The notes below the pieces were generated by a model. The model had not been told where the DNA came from, did not search any database, and worked only from the letters and a program-made list of their open reading frames with translations. The translations under genes were made by a program, and so were the position numbers. This document shows positions 53,663 to 61,972 of a stretch of 64,000 bases of DNA, in pieces. The stretch comes from UBA4416 sp040387475 (lineage in GTDB: Bacteria > Bacteroidota > Bacteroidia > B-17B0 > Aurantibacillaceae): assembly GCA_040387475.1 (NCBI GenBank), contig JAZKDT010000017.1, positions 14,334 through 78,333 of the forward strand, given 5' to 3'. Every line of letters starts with the position of its first letter. Position 1 is the stretch's first letter.

Positions 53663-54738
53663 TTAATAAGTTTTTTATTAATGTCGATCTTGACTGTAAA
53701 AATATGTGAATAAAGCGACGTAGATACATTGCCGATATTAGTCATAGCATAATCCAAAGCAAATACTTTATACTTAATACCCACTCCAATGTTTGGTTGA
53801 ATGGTTGTAATATCAGAGCCGGTCACATTTTTTGCTTTCTGAATATTGCCCAAGCCTCCTCTTAAATAAATAAATCCTTTATAACCAACTTCCAAACCGA
53901 GAGCAGGTTCCATGCTCCATGCATTTGTTTTTATTACAGTGTTACGTTTTCCATCGAATGTATTGATGAAGTTTAACTCACCTCCAATAGATATTCTGTC
54001 TTTCCATACAAACCAGGTACGGGTAACTCCTAAAATTAATTTTGGAACCGTTACTTCAACCGAGTTACTGGGAATATCATTACCCGTAACAGCGTAGGTT
54101 TGTTTTACTTCGTCAGTAAGATTATAAGACCAGGCATTAAATGTTCCGGTTACGTCTCTTGCCATGGCTGCAAATCGCCATTTGTTTACATCATACATAG
54201 CACCTGCGTCTAAACCAAAACCCCAGGCTCCACCAAATTCTCCCAGTTTACGACGAATGATCTTTGCGTTGGCGCCTATTTTTAATCCTTTTACTTTTGT
54301 TATATTTCTGGCATAAGATAAAAGAACTGCTGCATCAACTGCGTTGAAAGATTTTAAACGGGAATAATCAACGTTGCCGTTAGCATCAATTAATTCAGTC
54401 GTATTGGGAATGTTATCCACACCAAAACGAATAAAGGTAATTCCCGCTACGCTATTGCTGTCAATCCGTTTCGATCCGCCAATAAAATCATATTTGGCGA
54501 TTCCGGCAAAGTATTCGGCATGCATTAAGCCAATCTGCATATTACTTTGCTGTAACTGCAAGCCTGCGGGGTTCCAGTACCCAGCTGTTACGTCATTTAC
54601 AGAAGCTACATTGGCGTTCGCCATCGAAAGAGCTCTCGCCCCAACACCAACACTTAAAAACTCGTTACTATATTTTGCTATTTGGGCAAAACTTAACGAA
54701 GAGACAGAAATAAACACTAAAACAACTAAGTTCTTCAT
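53659..54738 (-). CDS. PorV/PorQ-family outer-membrane beta-barrel protein
   Basis: From ATG 54738 the product is 359 aa with a signal peptide (MKNLVVLVFISVSSLSFAQ). An upstream TTG at 54777 adds 13 residues that spoil the signal, so I prefer the shorter form; a TAATTTTA box just upstream supports it. The FadL-like barrel opens with EFLSVGVGARALSMANANVA and GYWNPAGL, the PorV/PorQ signature. PorV shuttles sorting-domain proteins from the T9SS translocon to the PorU sortase. The partner sortase gene overlaps its stop by 4 nt. Confidence 0.87.
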   Translation of the reverse strand: MKNLVVLVFISVSSLSFAQIAKYSNEFLSVGVGARALSMANANVASVNDVTAGYWNPAGLQLQQSNMQIGLMHAEYFAGIAKYDFIGGSKRIDSNSVAGITFIRFGVDNIPNTTELIDANGNVDYSRLKSFNAVDAAVLLSYARNITKVKGLKIGANAKIIRRKLGEFGGAWGFGLDAGAMYDVNKWRFAAMARDVTGTFNAWSYNLTDEVKQTYAVTGNDIPSNSVEVTVPKLILGVTRTWFVWKDRISIGGELNFINTFDGKRNTVIKTNAWSMEPALGLEVGYKGFIYLRGGLGNIQKAKNVTGSDITTIQPNIGVGIKYKVFALDYAMTNIGNVSTSLYSHIFTVKIDINKKLIK

Positions 54739-54861
54739 AATCAGCTTAAAATTACGTAAATTTTTTAAAATGGACAATATATCGGCTTAACGGATTTATT
54801 TAAAATTTATTGTCTAAGAATAAGGAAAATAAGGGTTTAAGGCTAAAATTCAGGGATGTGA

Positions 54862-55998
54862 TTACTGAATATCCTGTTTTTTAACATATCGATTCCAGAA
54901 AGAGGCGACAGCGTATGACGCTAGTAATAAAATGTACGGAAATACATGTAACGTGTGCCGTTCACTCCATTCATTAAAGATGAGGCTTATCATAAATGCG
55001 TTAAGGAAAATAATAGTTAAAAAAGTGATTAAAAAGCCATAATTGGTTTTCTGCTTTTTATAAGAATAAAGCGTTCCTGCAATTGCGAAAATGTAAAACA
55101 AATGATGGCTTTGATTAATATAATTATGAAAGTTGGAATAATAGGGGCGTGTAGTAAGAAAGAAGGAATTGAATTTTTGGACAAATAAGCTTAAAAATGT
55201 TTTTATTCCCTGATGTTCTATAATAAACCGGTAACACTCTATTAATGTATAGTCACCTGGAGGCAACTCCGGAAACATCCAACCCGGAAAACCATAGTAA
55301 ACCGAGCCATTTGAAATGTATTTTGAAAAATCGTGATAAGGTAACGGAAAAAAGAATAAAATACTCACAAATAACATAAGTAAAGTAATGAGGCCTGATG
55401 TCAAAGTCTGTTTTTTGGATAGTAATTTGGCCTCGTAAAAAGTAAAAAGCAAGACACATATTACTGTGAAAATGCCTGAGGGTCGTGAAAACATAACTAT
55501 GAGCGCGAACAGGGCAATTTTTGGCATCTTGTTTTTTACGGCAGGGTGTAAGCATACATAAGCAAATAATAAACTCATAGCAATAAAAAATGTTTCTGAA
55601 AATAAATTGAATTGCCAGTATTGTATTAATGGGCTCAGGCACACAAAAACAAGCCAAAGCTTTGCCGTGGCATTGTTAATGTAAAAACAAATTAATTCAT
55701 GAAATTTATAGTAAGCAAATACACTGATGAGCCAGGTAGTTATAAAGATCAGCAAGGTGGGGACTTTTAGAAACACAAAAACCGACAGGTAAACTACGTA
55801 AGCAATGTAAAAGGTTTGGTATTGGGTAGCATTTACAAAATCTCCACCGGCAAATTGGGTAGCTCTCGAGAGATACTTGTCGCCTTCGTTTAAGGTGCTA
55901 AATCCAAATTTAAAATAAAGTAGGGCTAATACAATGAAGTGACAACACAACAATCCTATCCAGAAAAGTTTTTGAGATTTAAGTTTGTGGATTGTCAT
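54862..55998 (-). CDS. Polytopic membrane protein, probably GT-C-type glycosyltransferase
   Basis: A 378-aa protein with about nine membrane helices. The first periplasmic loop has FGFSTLNEGDKYLSRATQFA, an acidic loop like the DxD/ExD loop of GT-C mannosyltransferases. Other hallmarks are FSRPSGIFTVICVLL and a C-terminal FNEWSERHTLHVFPY. It may use a polyprenyl-phosphate sugar on the periplasmic side; no family is firmly recognised. It is transcribed alone toward the PorV gene and divergent from pssA. Confidence 0.65.
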   Translation of the reverse strand: MTIHKLKSQKLFWIGLLCCHFIVLALLYFKFGFSTLNEGDKYLSRATQFAGGDFVNATQYQTFYIAYVVYLSVFVFLKVPTLLIFITTWLISVFAYYKFHELICFYINNATAKLWLVFVCLSPLIQYWQFNLFSETFFIAMSLLFAYVCLHPAVKNKMPKIALFALIVMFSRPSGIFTVICVLLFTFYEAKLLSKKQTLTSGLITLLMLFVSILFFFPLPYHDFSKYISNGSVYYGFPGWMFPELPPGDYTLIECYRFIIEHQGIKTFLSLFVQKFNSFFLTTRPYYSNFHNYINQSHHLFYIFAIAGTLYSYKKQKTNYGFLITFLTIIFLNAFMISLIFNEWSERHTLHVFPYILLLASYAVASFWNRYVKKQDIQ

Positions 55999-56065
55999 GA
56001 AATTAGGTTGCTTGTCAAACTAAAAATACAGTTTTTTTGAATACCATTAAATCTCAGCATTTTTA

Positions 56066-56073
56066 TATCTTTA
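56066..56073 (+). promoter_or_regulatory. -7-like box for pssA
   Basis: TATCTTTA, one mismatch from TAnnTTTG, 10 nt before the ATG at 56084. Confidence 0.4.
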
Positions 56074-56083
56074 CCACATCACT

Positions 56084-56875
56084 ATGAATATCAAAAAACA
56101 TATTCCCAACGCCATCACCTGCTGTAATTTATTTTGCGGCTGCCTGGCGATTATTCAGGCATTTGAAGGCAATTTGGTAAATGCAGCATATTTAGTGAGT
56201 TTAGCTCTCATTTTTGATTTTTTTGATGGATTTGCAGCGCGTATGCTGCGAGTAGCGTCTCCCATCGGCAAAGATCTGGATAGTTTGGCTGATATGGTGA
56301 CTTTTGGTGTTGTGCCCGGATTAGTAATGTTTCAGTTGCATAAATTTTCATTGTTGAATTACGTTGAAAGACTTCATGGCGACGAGATGCCCTCGTATTT
56401 TATAGTGTTGAAATACTCGGCTTTTATTATAACCATATTTTCAGCCGTAAGACTGGCAAAATTTAATAATGATATTAGACAAACAGATTCTTTTATAGGA
56501 GTTCCAACACCAGCTGTGGCAATATTTATTCTTTCGATTGCGTTTGTTTTGTCGAAACAATATTATGGTGTATCCGACCATGAGGGCTGTGCAGGAGGAG
56601 GTACCTATGCGAAATTGTTAAATTTAATTGCTGATCCTCATGCTTTGTTTGTTATTTCGGTAATTCTGAGTGTTTTGCTTGTATCTGAAATTCCTTTATT
56701 TGCTTTGAAATTTAAATTTTTTGGTTGGAGAGGCAACAGAGTCCGTTATACGTTTTTAGCATTGAGTTTGCTATTAATTGGCACTTTGCAATTTGTTGGT
56801 ATTCCCTTGATCATCATTTTGTATATCCTTATGAGTGTGATTACTAACTTTTATATGAAAAGACGAACAGTCTAA
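56084..56875 (+). CDS. pssA: CDP-diacylglycerol-serine O-phosphatidyltransferase
   Basis: A 263-aa integral membrane enzyme with the CDP-alcohol phosphotransferase motif complete: D48-G-F-A-A-R53, G62, D66 and D70. About six to eight helices follow, including FVISVILSVLLVSEIPLFAL near the end. It couples serine to CDP-diacylglycerol to give phosphatidylserine, the precursor of phosphatidylethanolamine. The N-terminal KKHIPNAITCCNLFCGCLAI is typical of the Bacteroidota type-II enzyme. It has its own promoter and no obvious partner gene. Confidence 0.92.
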   Translation: MNIKKHIPNAITCCNLFCGCLAIIQAFEGNLVNAAYLVSLALIFDFFDGFAARMLRVASPIGKDLDSLADMVTFGVVPGLVMFQLHKFSLLNYVERLHGDEMPSYFIVLKYSAFIITIFSAVRLAKFNNDIRQTDSFIGVPTPAVAIFILSIAFVLSKQYYGVSDHEGCAGGGTYAKLLNLIADPHALFVISVILSVLLVSEIPLFALKFKFFGWRGNRVRYTFLALSLLLIGTLQFVGIPLIIILYILMSVITNFYMKRRTV

Positions 56876-56878
56876 ACT

Positions 56879-56905
56879 CTTTCTCTCAGCGCCCCTGTGG
56901 TGAAA
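56879..56905. repeat. Dispersed intergenic repeat remnant
   Basis: The word CTCTCAGCGCCCCTGTGGTG followed by AAAA resembles the 'CTCTGCG(C/T)CTCTGTGGTGAAA' repeats common between Bacteroidota genes. A partner element may be the one at 41091-41132. Judged from memory, not by comparison. Confidence 0.35.
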
Positions 56906-56976
56906 ATCTACACAAACGACTAAATTTAATCATAAGCGGTAGAACAACTCTTGCTTTATATCCCTATTTTTAGTTC

Positions 56977-57636
56977 GTGATAAAACTTGAACAGATCCGC
57001 AAAGCCTACAAGCTTAATAATACTTCCTTTGAGGTTTTAAAAGGAATTGATATTCATATCAAAGAAGGGGAGTTTGTTTCCATTATGGGTTCATCCGGAT
57101 CAGGTAAATCAACTTTGTTAAATATCCTTGGTATTTTAGATAATTACGATTCGGGTACTTATATGCTCAACAACACCTTGATCAAAGATTTATCCCAAAC
57201 CAAAGCGGCTCATTTGCGAAACCAGTTTTTGGGATTTGTGTTTCAATCTTTTAATTTACTATCGTTTAAAAATGCGATGGAAAATGTGGCTCTTCCTTTA
57301 TACTATCAAAAAGTATCACGCAAAGAACGTAATATAAAAGCTTTGGAATATTTAGATAGGGTTGGGCTAAAAGAATGGGCAAATCACTTACCAAGCGAAA
57401 TGAGCGGTGGACAAAAACAACGGGTAGCTATTGCAAGAGCCTTAATTGGGAATCCAAAAGTTATTTTCGCCGATGAACCAACAGGCGCTTTAGATTCTCA
57501 AACATCGATTGAGGTCATGGATATTTTTAAAGAGATCAATAAACAAGGCAAAACCATTGTGCTGGTGACGCACGAAAACGATATAGCGGCTTTAACAGAT
57601 CGAACCATTCGTTTGAAAGACGGCTTGATCATTTAA
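56977..57636 (+). CDS. ABC transporter ATP-binding protein (MacB/LolD-like)
   Basis: A 219-aa ATPase with Walker A GSSGSGKST, signature MSGGQKQRVAIARAL, Walker B VIFADEPTGALD and switch VTHE. These are the hallmarks of MacB/LolD/FtsE-type extruder ATPases. It starts at GTG 56977 (VIKLEQIRKAYKL). It powers the two permeases encoded directly downstream (3 and 1 nt spacing), and with the HlyD adaptor forms a tripartite or lipoprotein-type efflux system. The outer-membrane channel gene is not in the window. Confidence 0.92.
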   Translation: MIKLEQIRKAYKLNNTSFEVLKGIDIHIKEGEFVSIMGSSGSGKSTLLNILGILDNYDSGTYMLNNTLIKDLSQTKAAHLRNQFLGFVFQSFNLLSFKNAMENVALPLYYQKVSRKERNIKALEYLDRVGLKEWANHLPSEMSGGQKQRVAIARALIGNPKVIFADEPTGALDSQTSIEVMDIFKEINKQGKTIVLVTHENDIAALTDRTIRLKDGLII

Positions 57637-57639
57637 ATT

Positions 57640-58869
57640 ATGTTCGACTTAGATAAGTGGCAGGAAATATTAGGAACGATTAAGAAGAATAAGCTCCGTA
57701 CTTTTTTGACGGCGTTTAGCGTAGCGTGGGGAATTTTTATTTTGATCATTTTATTAGCAGCGGGGCAAGGATTGAGAAACGGTGCACAATCCCAATTTGG
57801 TAACGATGCTGCTAATAGTATTTGGATTGATGGCGGCCAAACAAGTATGGCGTTTGAAGGGTATAAACCGGGAAAGAACATCCAGTTAACTAATTCCGAT
57901 TTTTATCATATCAAAAATAATGTGGAAGGTGTTGATCATGCATCTGCTGTTTATGATGGACGTGCCGGAAAAATATTGTCCTATAAAAATGAGCATGCAG
58001 GCTTCACCGTTCGTTCCTGCGCTCCCGATCATAATTTGTTAGAGAAAGCAAAGATCGTAAAAGGCCGTTTCATCAATGAAATTGATTTTAATGAATTCCG
58101 GAAAGTTTGTTGTATCGGCATTCCTGTTCAGGAAGCCTTATTTAAAAATGAAGATCCTATTGATAAATTTATTGACGTGTCTGGAACAAAATATAAAGTG
58201 GTCGGTATTTTCAATGATCCCGGTAAAGGTGATAACGACAGAATTTATATTCCGTTGTTAACAGCTCAGCGAATTTATAACGGCCAGGATAATGTGAATG
58301 TGATTTGGGCAAGTACCGGAACTGTTAGTACAAATTATAGTGAAGCTATGGTAACACAGATCCGCCATTCACTGGCAAAGAAATACCATTTCAATCCAGA
58401 GGATATGAATGCGGTTGGCGTGTTTAATAATAATGTGGAATATAAACGCATCATGGGACTTTTAGATGGCATCAAATTATTTGTATTCATTATCGGTATT
58501 TTTACGTTAATTGCAGGCGTAGTAGGTGTAAGTAATATTATGATGATTGTGGTGAAAGAGCGAACCAAAGAAATTGGGATCAGGAAAGCATTAGGAGCTT
58601 CTCCCTGGTCAATTGTATCATTGATCATCCAGGAATCTGTTTTTATAACGTTTGTGGCTGGTTACACCGGCTTGATACTAGGCATAGGAGTGATAGAACT
58701 CATCCGGTATTTTAAACTGGAAGGAGATTTCTTTAAAAATCCGGAAGTGGATCTGAGTATTGCTTTAACCTCCGTTGTGTTAATAGTTGTGGCTGGGGCA
58801 TTAGCCGGATTTTTTCCGGCGTTGAAAGCCGCAAGAGTTGAACCGATAACTGCATTAAGAGAAAATTAA
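57640..58869 (+). CDS. MacB-type ABC permease 1
   Basis: A 409-aa permease with one N-terminal helix (about 20-40), a periplasmic MacB_PCD domain (about 45-250), and three C-terminal helices around the FtsX domain, beginning LFVFIIGIFTLIAGVVGVSN. VKERTKEIGIRKALGASP is the coupling-helix signature. It would form the transporter core, probably with the second permease as a heterodimer. It lies 3 nt behind the ATPase gene. Confidence 0.92.
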   Translation: MFDLDKWQEILGTIKKNKLRTFLTAFSVAWGIFILIILLAAGQGLRNGAQSQFGNDAANSIWIDGGQTSMAFEGYKPGKNIQLTNSDFYHIKNNVEGVDHASAVYDGRAGKILSYKNEHAGFTVRSCAPDHNLLEKAKIVKGRFINEIDFNEFRKVCCIGIPVQEALFKNEDPIDKFIDVSGTKYKVVGIFNDPGKGDNDRIYIPLLTAQRIYNGQDNVNVIWASTGTVSTNYSEAMVTQIRHSLAKKYHFNPEDMNAVGVFNNNVEYKRIMGLLDGIKLFVFIIGIFTLIAGVVGVSNIMMIVVKERTKEIGIRKALGASPWSIVSLIIQESVFITFVAGYTGLILGIGVIELIRYFKLEGDFFKNPEVDLSIALTSVVLIVVAGALAGFFPALKAARVEPITALREN

Positions 58870-58870
58870 T

Positions 58871-60124
58871 TTGATATTTGAACGAGATAACTGGCAGGAA
58901 ATTTTTGCAACAATTCGTAAAAATAAGTTACGAACCTTTCTCACCATGCTTGGTGTTTTTTGGGGCATATTTATGTTGGTGATTATGCTGGGTTCAGGCA
59001 ACGGATTGCGTAACGGTATCTTGAAGGAATTTGCGGGAACAGCCACAAATAGTTTTTTCGTTTGGGCGCAGCAAACAACCAAAGCGTATAAAGGTATGAA
59101 GCCTAATCGGAGTTTTAATTATACGACTTCTGATGCTGAAGCATTAAAACAATTGCCGGAACTCGATGTAGTTTCTCCTTTAAACCAATTAGGCGGACAT
59201 GAAGGAACCAACAATGTGCTTAGAGGGTTAAAAACGGCGGCCTGCGAAATACAGGCCTGTTATCCGAATATTTCTGAGATATCTGACATTAATATGGGGC
59301 AAGGACGTTTTATTAATGAGCTGGATATAAAAGAGAAGCGAAAGGTATGTGTAATTGGTCCACGTGTTGCTGAACTGTTATTTAAAAAAAATGAAAATGT
59401 TATTGGCGAATATATTAGAATAAACGGTGTTTATTTTAGGGTGGTAGGATTAACTTTTATCACAGCAGGCGGCCATGACGGGAGGGAGCAAGCGCAACGT
59501 ATCAATATTCCATTCAGTACATTTCAAAACGCCTTTAATTATGGAGATATTGTAGGGTGGTTCGCGATAAAATCCAAGGACAATATTCCGGCAGAACAAT
59601 CAGAAGAAAAAGTAATGTCGATTTTAAAAGAACGTCACAAAATTTCGCCGGATGATAAGAAAGCAATCGGACATTGGAACATGGCTGTTGAGTATAATAA
59701 ACTGAATGGATTATTTGTAGGCATTGAAGTACTCGTATGGATAGTCGGGATTGGAACCTTATTCGCCGGTGTAATTGGTATCAGCAATATCATGCTGATT
59801 GTTGTGAAAGAGCGCACCAAAGAAATTGGTGTGAAACGCGCCCTAGGGGCAGTGCCCACGCAGATTATAGGCCAGATAGTTTTAGAGGCTATTTTTCTAA
59901 CGTCCATTTCTGGCTACTTTGGATTGGTTGTAGGTATTGGATTACTGGAGGCATTAAATGCTGCTATTGGCGATTCAGGAGAAATGTTTACAAATCCGAC
60001 AGTAGATCTTTCAGTGGCGATCAAAGCATTAAGTGTGTTGATTTTAAGTGGTGCTTTTGCAGGGTTAATTCCTGCAAGCAAAGCCATTGCCATTAAGCCT
60101 GTAGAAGCCCTGAGAACGGAGTAA
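58871..60124 (+). CDS. MacB-type ABC permease 2
   Basis: A 417-aa paralogue of the preceding permease with the same layout: helix 1, MacB_PCD domain, then three helices with VGIEVLVWIVGIGTLFAGVIG and VKERTKEIGVKRALGAVP. It starts at TTG 58871, one base after the previous stop; no in-frame ATG is available nearby, and LIFERDNWQEIFATIRKNK aligns with the start of permease 1. The two permeases likely form a heterodimer with the ATPase. Operon continues after 106 bp with the HlyD adaptor. Confidence 0.9.
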   Translation: MIFERDNWQEIFATIRKNKLRTFLTMLGVFWGIFMLVIMLGSGNGLRNGILKEFAGTATNSFFVWAQQTTKAYKGMKPNRSFNYTTSDAEALKQLPELDVVSPLNQLGGHEGTNNVLRGLKTAACEIQACYPNISEISDINMGQGRFINELDIKEKRKVCVIGPRVAELLFKKNENVIGEYIRINGVYFRVVGLTFITAGGHDGREQAQRINIPFSTFQNAFNYGDIVGWFAIKSKDNIPAEQSEEKVMSILKERHKISPDDKKAIGHWNMAVEYNKLNGLFVGIEVLVWIVGIGTLFAGVIGISNIMLIVVKERTKEIGVKRALGAVPTQIIGQIVLEAIFLTSISGYFGLVVGIGLLEALNAAIGDSGEMFTNPTVDLSVAIKALSVLILSGAFAGLIPASKAIAIKPVEALRTE

Positions 60125-60172
60125 TGAATAAATTAAAAATGAGTCGATCATATAATTAAACATAAACTTATA

Positions 60173-60180
60173 TAACTTTG
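60173..60180 (+). promoter_or_regulatory. Possible -7 box upstream of the HlyD adaptor gene
   Basis: TAACTTTG matches TAnnTTTG, 50 nt before the ATG at 60231, so the adaptor may have its own promoter in addition to read-through from the permease genes. The -33 element is not evident. Confidence 0.4.
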
Positions 60181-60230
60181 CGAGCTTTACATAACCTTTG
60201 CCAGCTCTGCCGTTTAACAAAAATAACACT

Positions 60231-61334
60231 ATGATAAAAAAAATAATTAAAATTACATTACTGGTAGCTTTCATAGGCTTAATTTTCTGGACATTTTATT
60301 TCCTGTTCAATAAATCGCAGAAACCGCCCGAAGTATTTAAAACTATTTCTCCGTTTGATACCTCGATTGTGAAGAAAACCGTTGCAACGGGTTCTGTTAC
60401 GCCCCGCAAAGAAGTTAATATGAAATCGCAGGTGAGCGGTATCATTGAAAAATTGTACATCGTTGCCGGGCAACAGGTAAAGCAAGGTGATGTGATCGCT
60501 AAAATAAAGATCGTCCCTAATATGTTGAATTTGGCAAACGCTGAAAATCGCATTAGTTCAGCCCAGGTAAATTATGATAATTCAAAAATGGATTATGATC
60601 GTAATAAGGTCTTATTTGATCAAAGCGTCATTTCAAAATCGGATATGCAGGGATTTGAAATGCGTTTGAATTCCAATAAAGTAGAATTGGACGCAGCTAT
60701 TAATCAACTACAAATTATAAAGGAAGGGGCTTCTAAAACTGCTGGCTCAACAAGTAATACATTTGTGAAAGCAACTATTACCGGAATGGTTCTGGATGTG
60801 CCGGTAAAGGAAGGCGGCCAGGTAATTGAAAGTAATACGTTTAATGAAGGAACAACTATTGCCTCGGTGGCTAATATGGGAGAAATGATCTTTGAAGGAA
60901 AATTGGATGAGAGTGAGGTAGGGAAGGTGCATGAAAATATGGATATTGTATTAACGATTGGAGCAATTGATAAGGAGAGTTTTGCAGCTAAGTTGGAATA
61001 TATCGCACCAAAAGGTGTGACTGAGAATGGTGCCATTCAGTTTTTGATACGAGCATCTATCAGTAAAGATAATGCGTCTTTTTTGCGCGCAGGGTATAGT
61101 GCTAATGCAGATATTATTTTGAGTAAAAAAGATAAAGTGATGGCAATCCCAGAAAGCGTTTTACAGTTTGAAAAAGAACGACCGTTTGTTGAGGTAGAAA
61201 AGGGTAACCAGGTTTTTGAAAAACGATTTGTGAAAACGGGTTTATCCGATGGAATCAATATTGAAATACTCGATGGTATTCAAAAAACAGATAAACTTAA
61301 AATGCCTCAACTGGCAGAAATGCCAGAAGGCTAA
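60231..61334 (+). CDS. HlyD/MacA-type membrane-fusion adaptor protein
   Basis: From ATG 60231 the 367-aa protein has an N-terminal anchor helix (IKITLLVAFIGLIFWTFYFL). A lipoyl half-motif (GSVTPRKEVNMKSQVSGIIE) leads to a coiled-coil hairpin (about 100-165). The second lipoyl half (ATITGMVLDVPVKEGGQVIE), a beta-barrel and a membrane-proximal domain follow. This is the periplasmic adaptor (MacA-like) for the adjacent MacB-type transporter. A TTG 33 nt upstream is in frame but unlikely. Confidence 0.9.
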   Translation: MIKKIIKITLLVAFIGLIFWTFYFLFNKSQKPPEVFKTISPFDTSIVKKTVATGSVTPRKEVNMKSQVSGIIEKLYIVAGQQVKQGDVIAKIKIVPNMLNLANAENRISSAQVNYDNSKMDYDRNKVLFDQSVISKSDMQGFEMRLNSNKVELDAAINQLQIIKEGASKTAGSTSNTFVKATITGMVLDVPVKEGGQVIESNTFNEGTTIASVANMGEMIFEGKLDESEVGKVHENMDIVLTIGAIDKESFAAKLEYIAPKGVTENGAIQFLIRASISKDNASFLRAGYSANADIILSKKDKVMAIPESVLQFEKERPFVEVEKGNQVFEKRFVKTGLSDGINIEILDGIQKTDKLKMPQLAEMPEG

Positions 61335-61339
61335 TTAGT

Positions 61340-61972
61340 TTAACGTAGTTTCTTCCACCATAAAAAATAGTTAAGATGGAAGTTCTTATTTAAAGTGTTA
61401 TTCATATAATTCAAACAGATCAATTCTATTTGTTGTTCCGTAAGATGCATGGCTTCATGTAAAGGTGTGCCCGCTTTTTGGGCGTACCAACTCTGACTCA
61501 TTAAATTGCTTTGTCGTTGCGGTTCTGTTAGCCTTTGTTCGAGTTCATGAGCGTCTGTATTCACACTCTCAAAGGAAGCTTTGGCATGCGGATGATCTAA
61601 TCCCAAGATGTGGCCTAGTTCATGTGGTATGGTTCTTATGTTAGTATTTGAACTAATAGAGTATACATGCTGTTTGTTTAATTTTACCCTTAAGCCTTTA
61701 AAATCAGCAATAGCAACATTTCCGTTGAGGTTATCATCTACGATCTGAACTAATATTCTTTTGTGAGAACACTGGTTCTGATGTTTAAGCGTTCTCAACT
61801 CCACATCACAGTGAACTGTAAACTTTCCAATACATTTATTGAATACATTCATTAGTTGCATTTTCATTGCTTCCTTTAACTTTTCCAGATCGAAAAACTG
61901 TGAGCTGGTGTTAATAATATCGGCTTTAACACGAATGAAAACTGAGTTTTGATGTTTGCTGATGACAATCAT
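61340..61972 (-). CDS. Metzincin-type zinc metalloprotease without a visible signal peptide
   Basis: A 210-aa protein with the full metzincin zinc motif HELGHILGLDH (H117, H121 and H127 as ligands, E118 catalytic). A Met-turn-like SNLMSQS follows at about 155-161. The N-terminus (MIVISKHQNSVFIRVKADII) is a beta-rich start without an export signal. That is odd for a matrixin-like enzyme, so it may act in the cytosol or use another route. Its start overlaps the stop of the serine hydrolase gene by one base, so the two share an operon. Confidence 0.8.
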   Translation of the reverse strand: MIVISKHQNSVFIRVKADIINTSSQFFDLEKLKEAMKMQLMNVFNKCIGKFTVHCDVELRTLKHQNQCSHKRILVQIVDDNLNGNVAIADFKGLRVKLNKQHVYSISSNTNIRTIPHELGHILGLDHPHAKASFESVNTDAHELEQRLTEPQRQSNLMSQSWYAQKAGTPLHEAMHLTEQQIELICLNYMNNTLNKNFHLNYFLWWKKLR

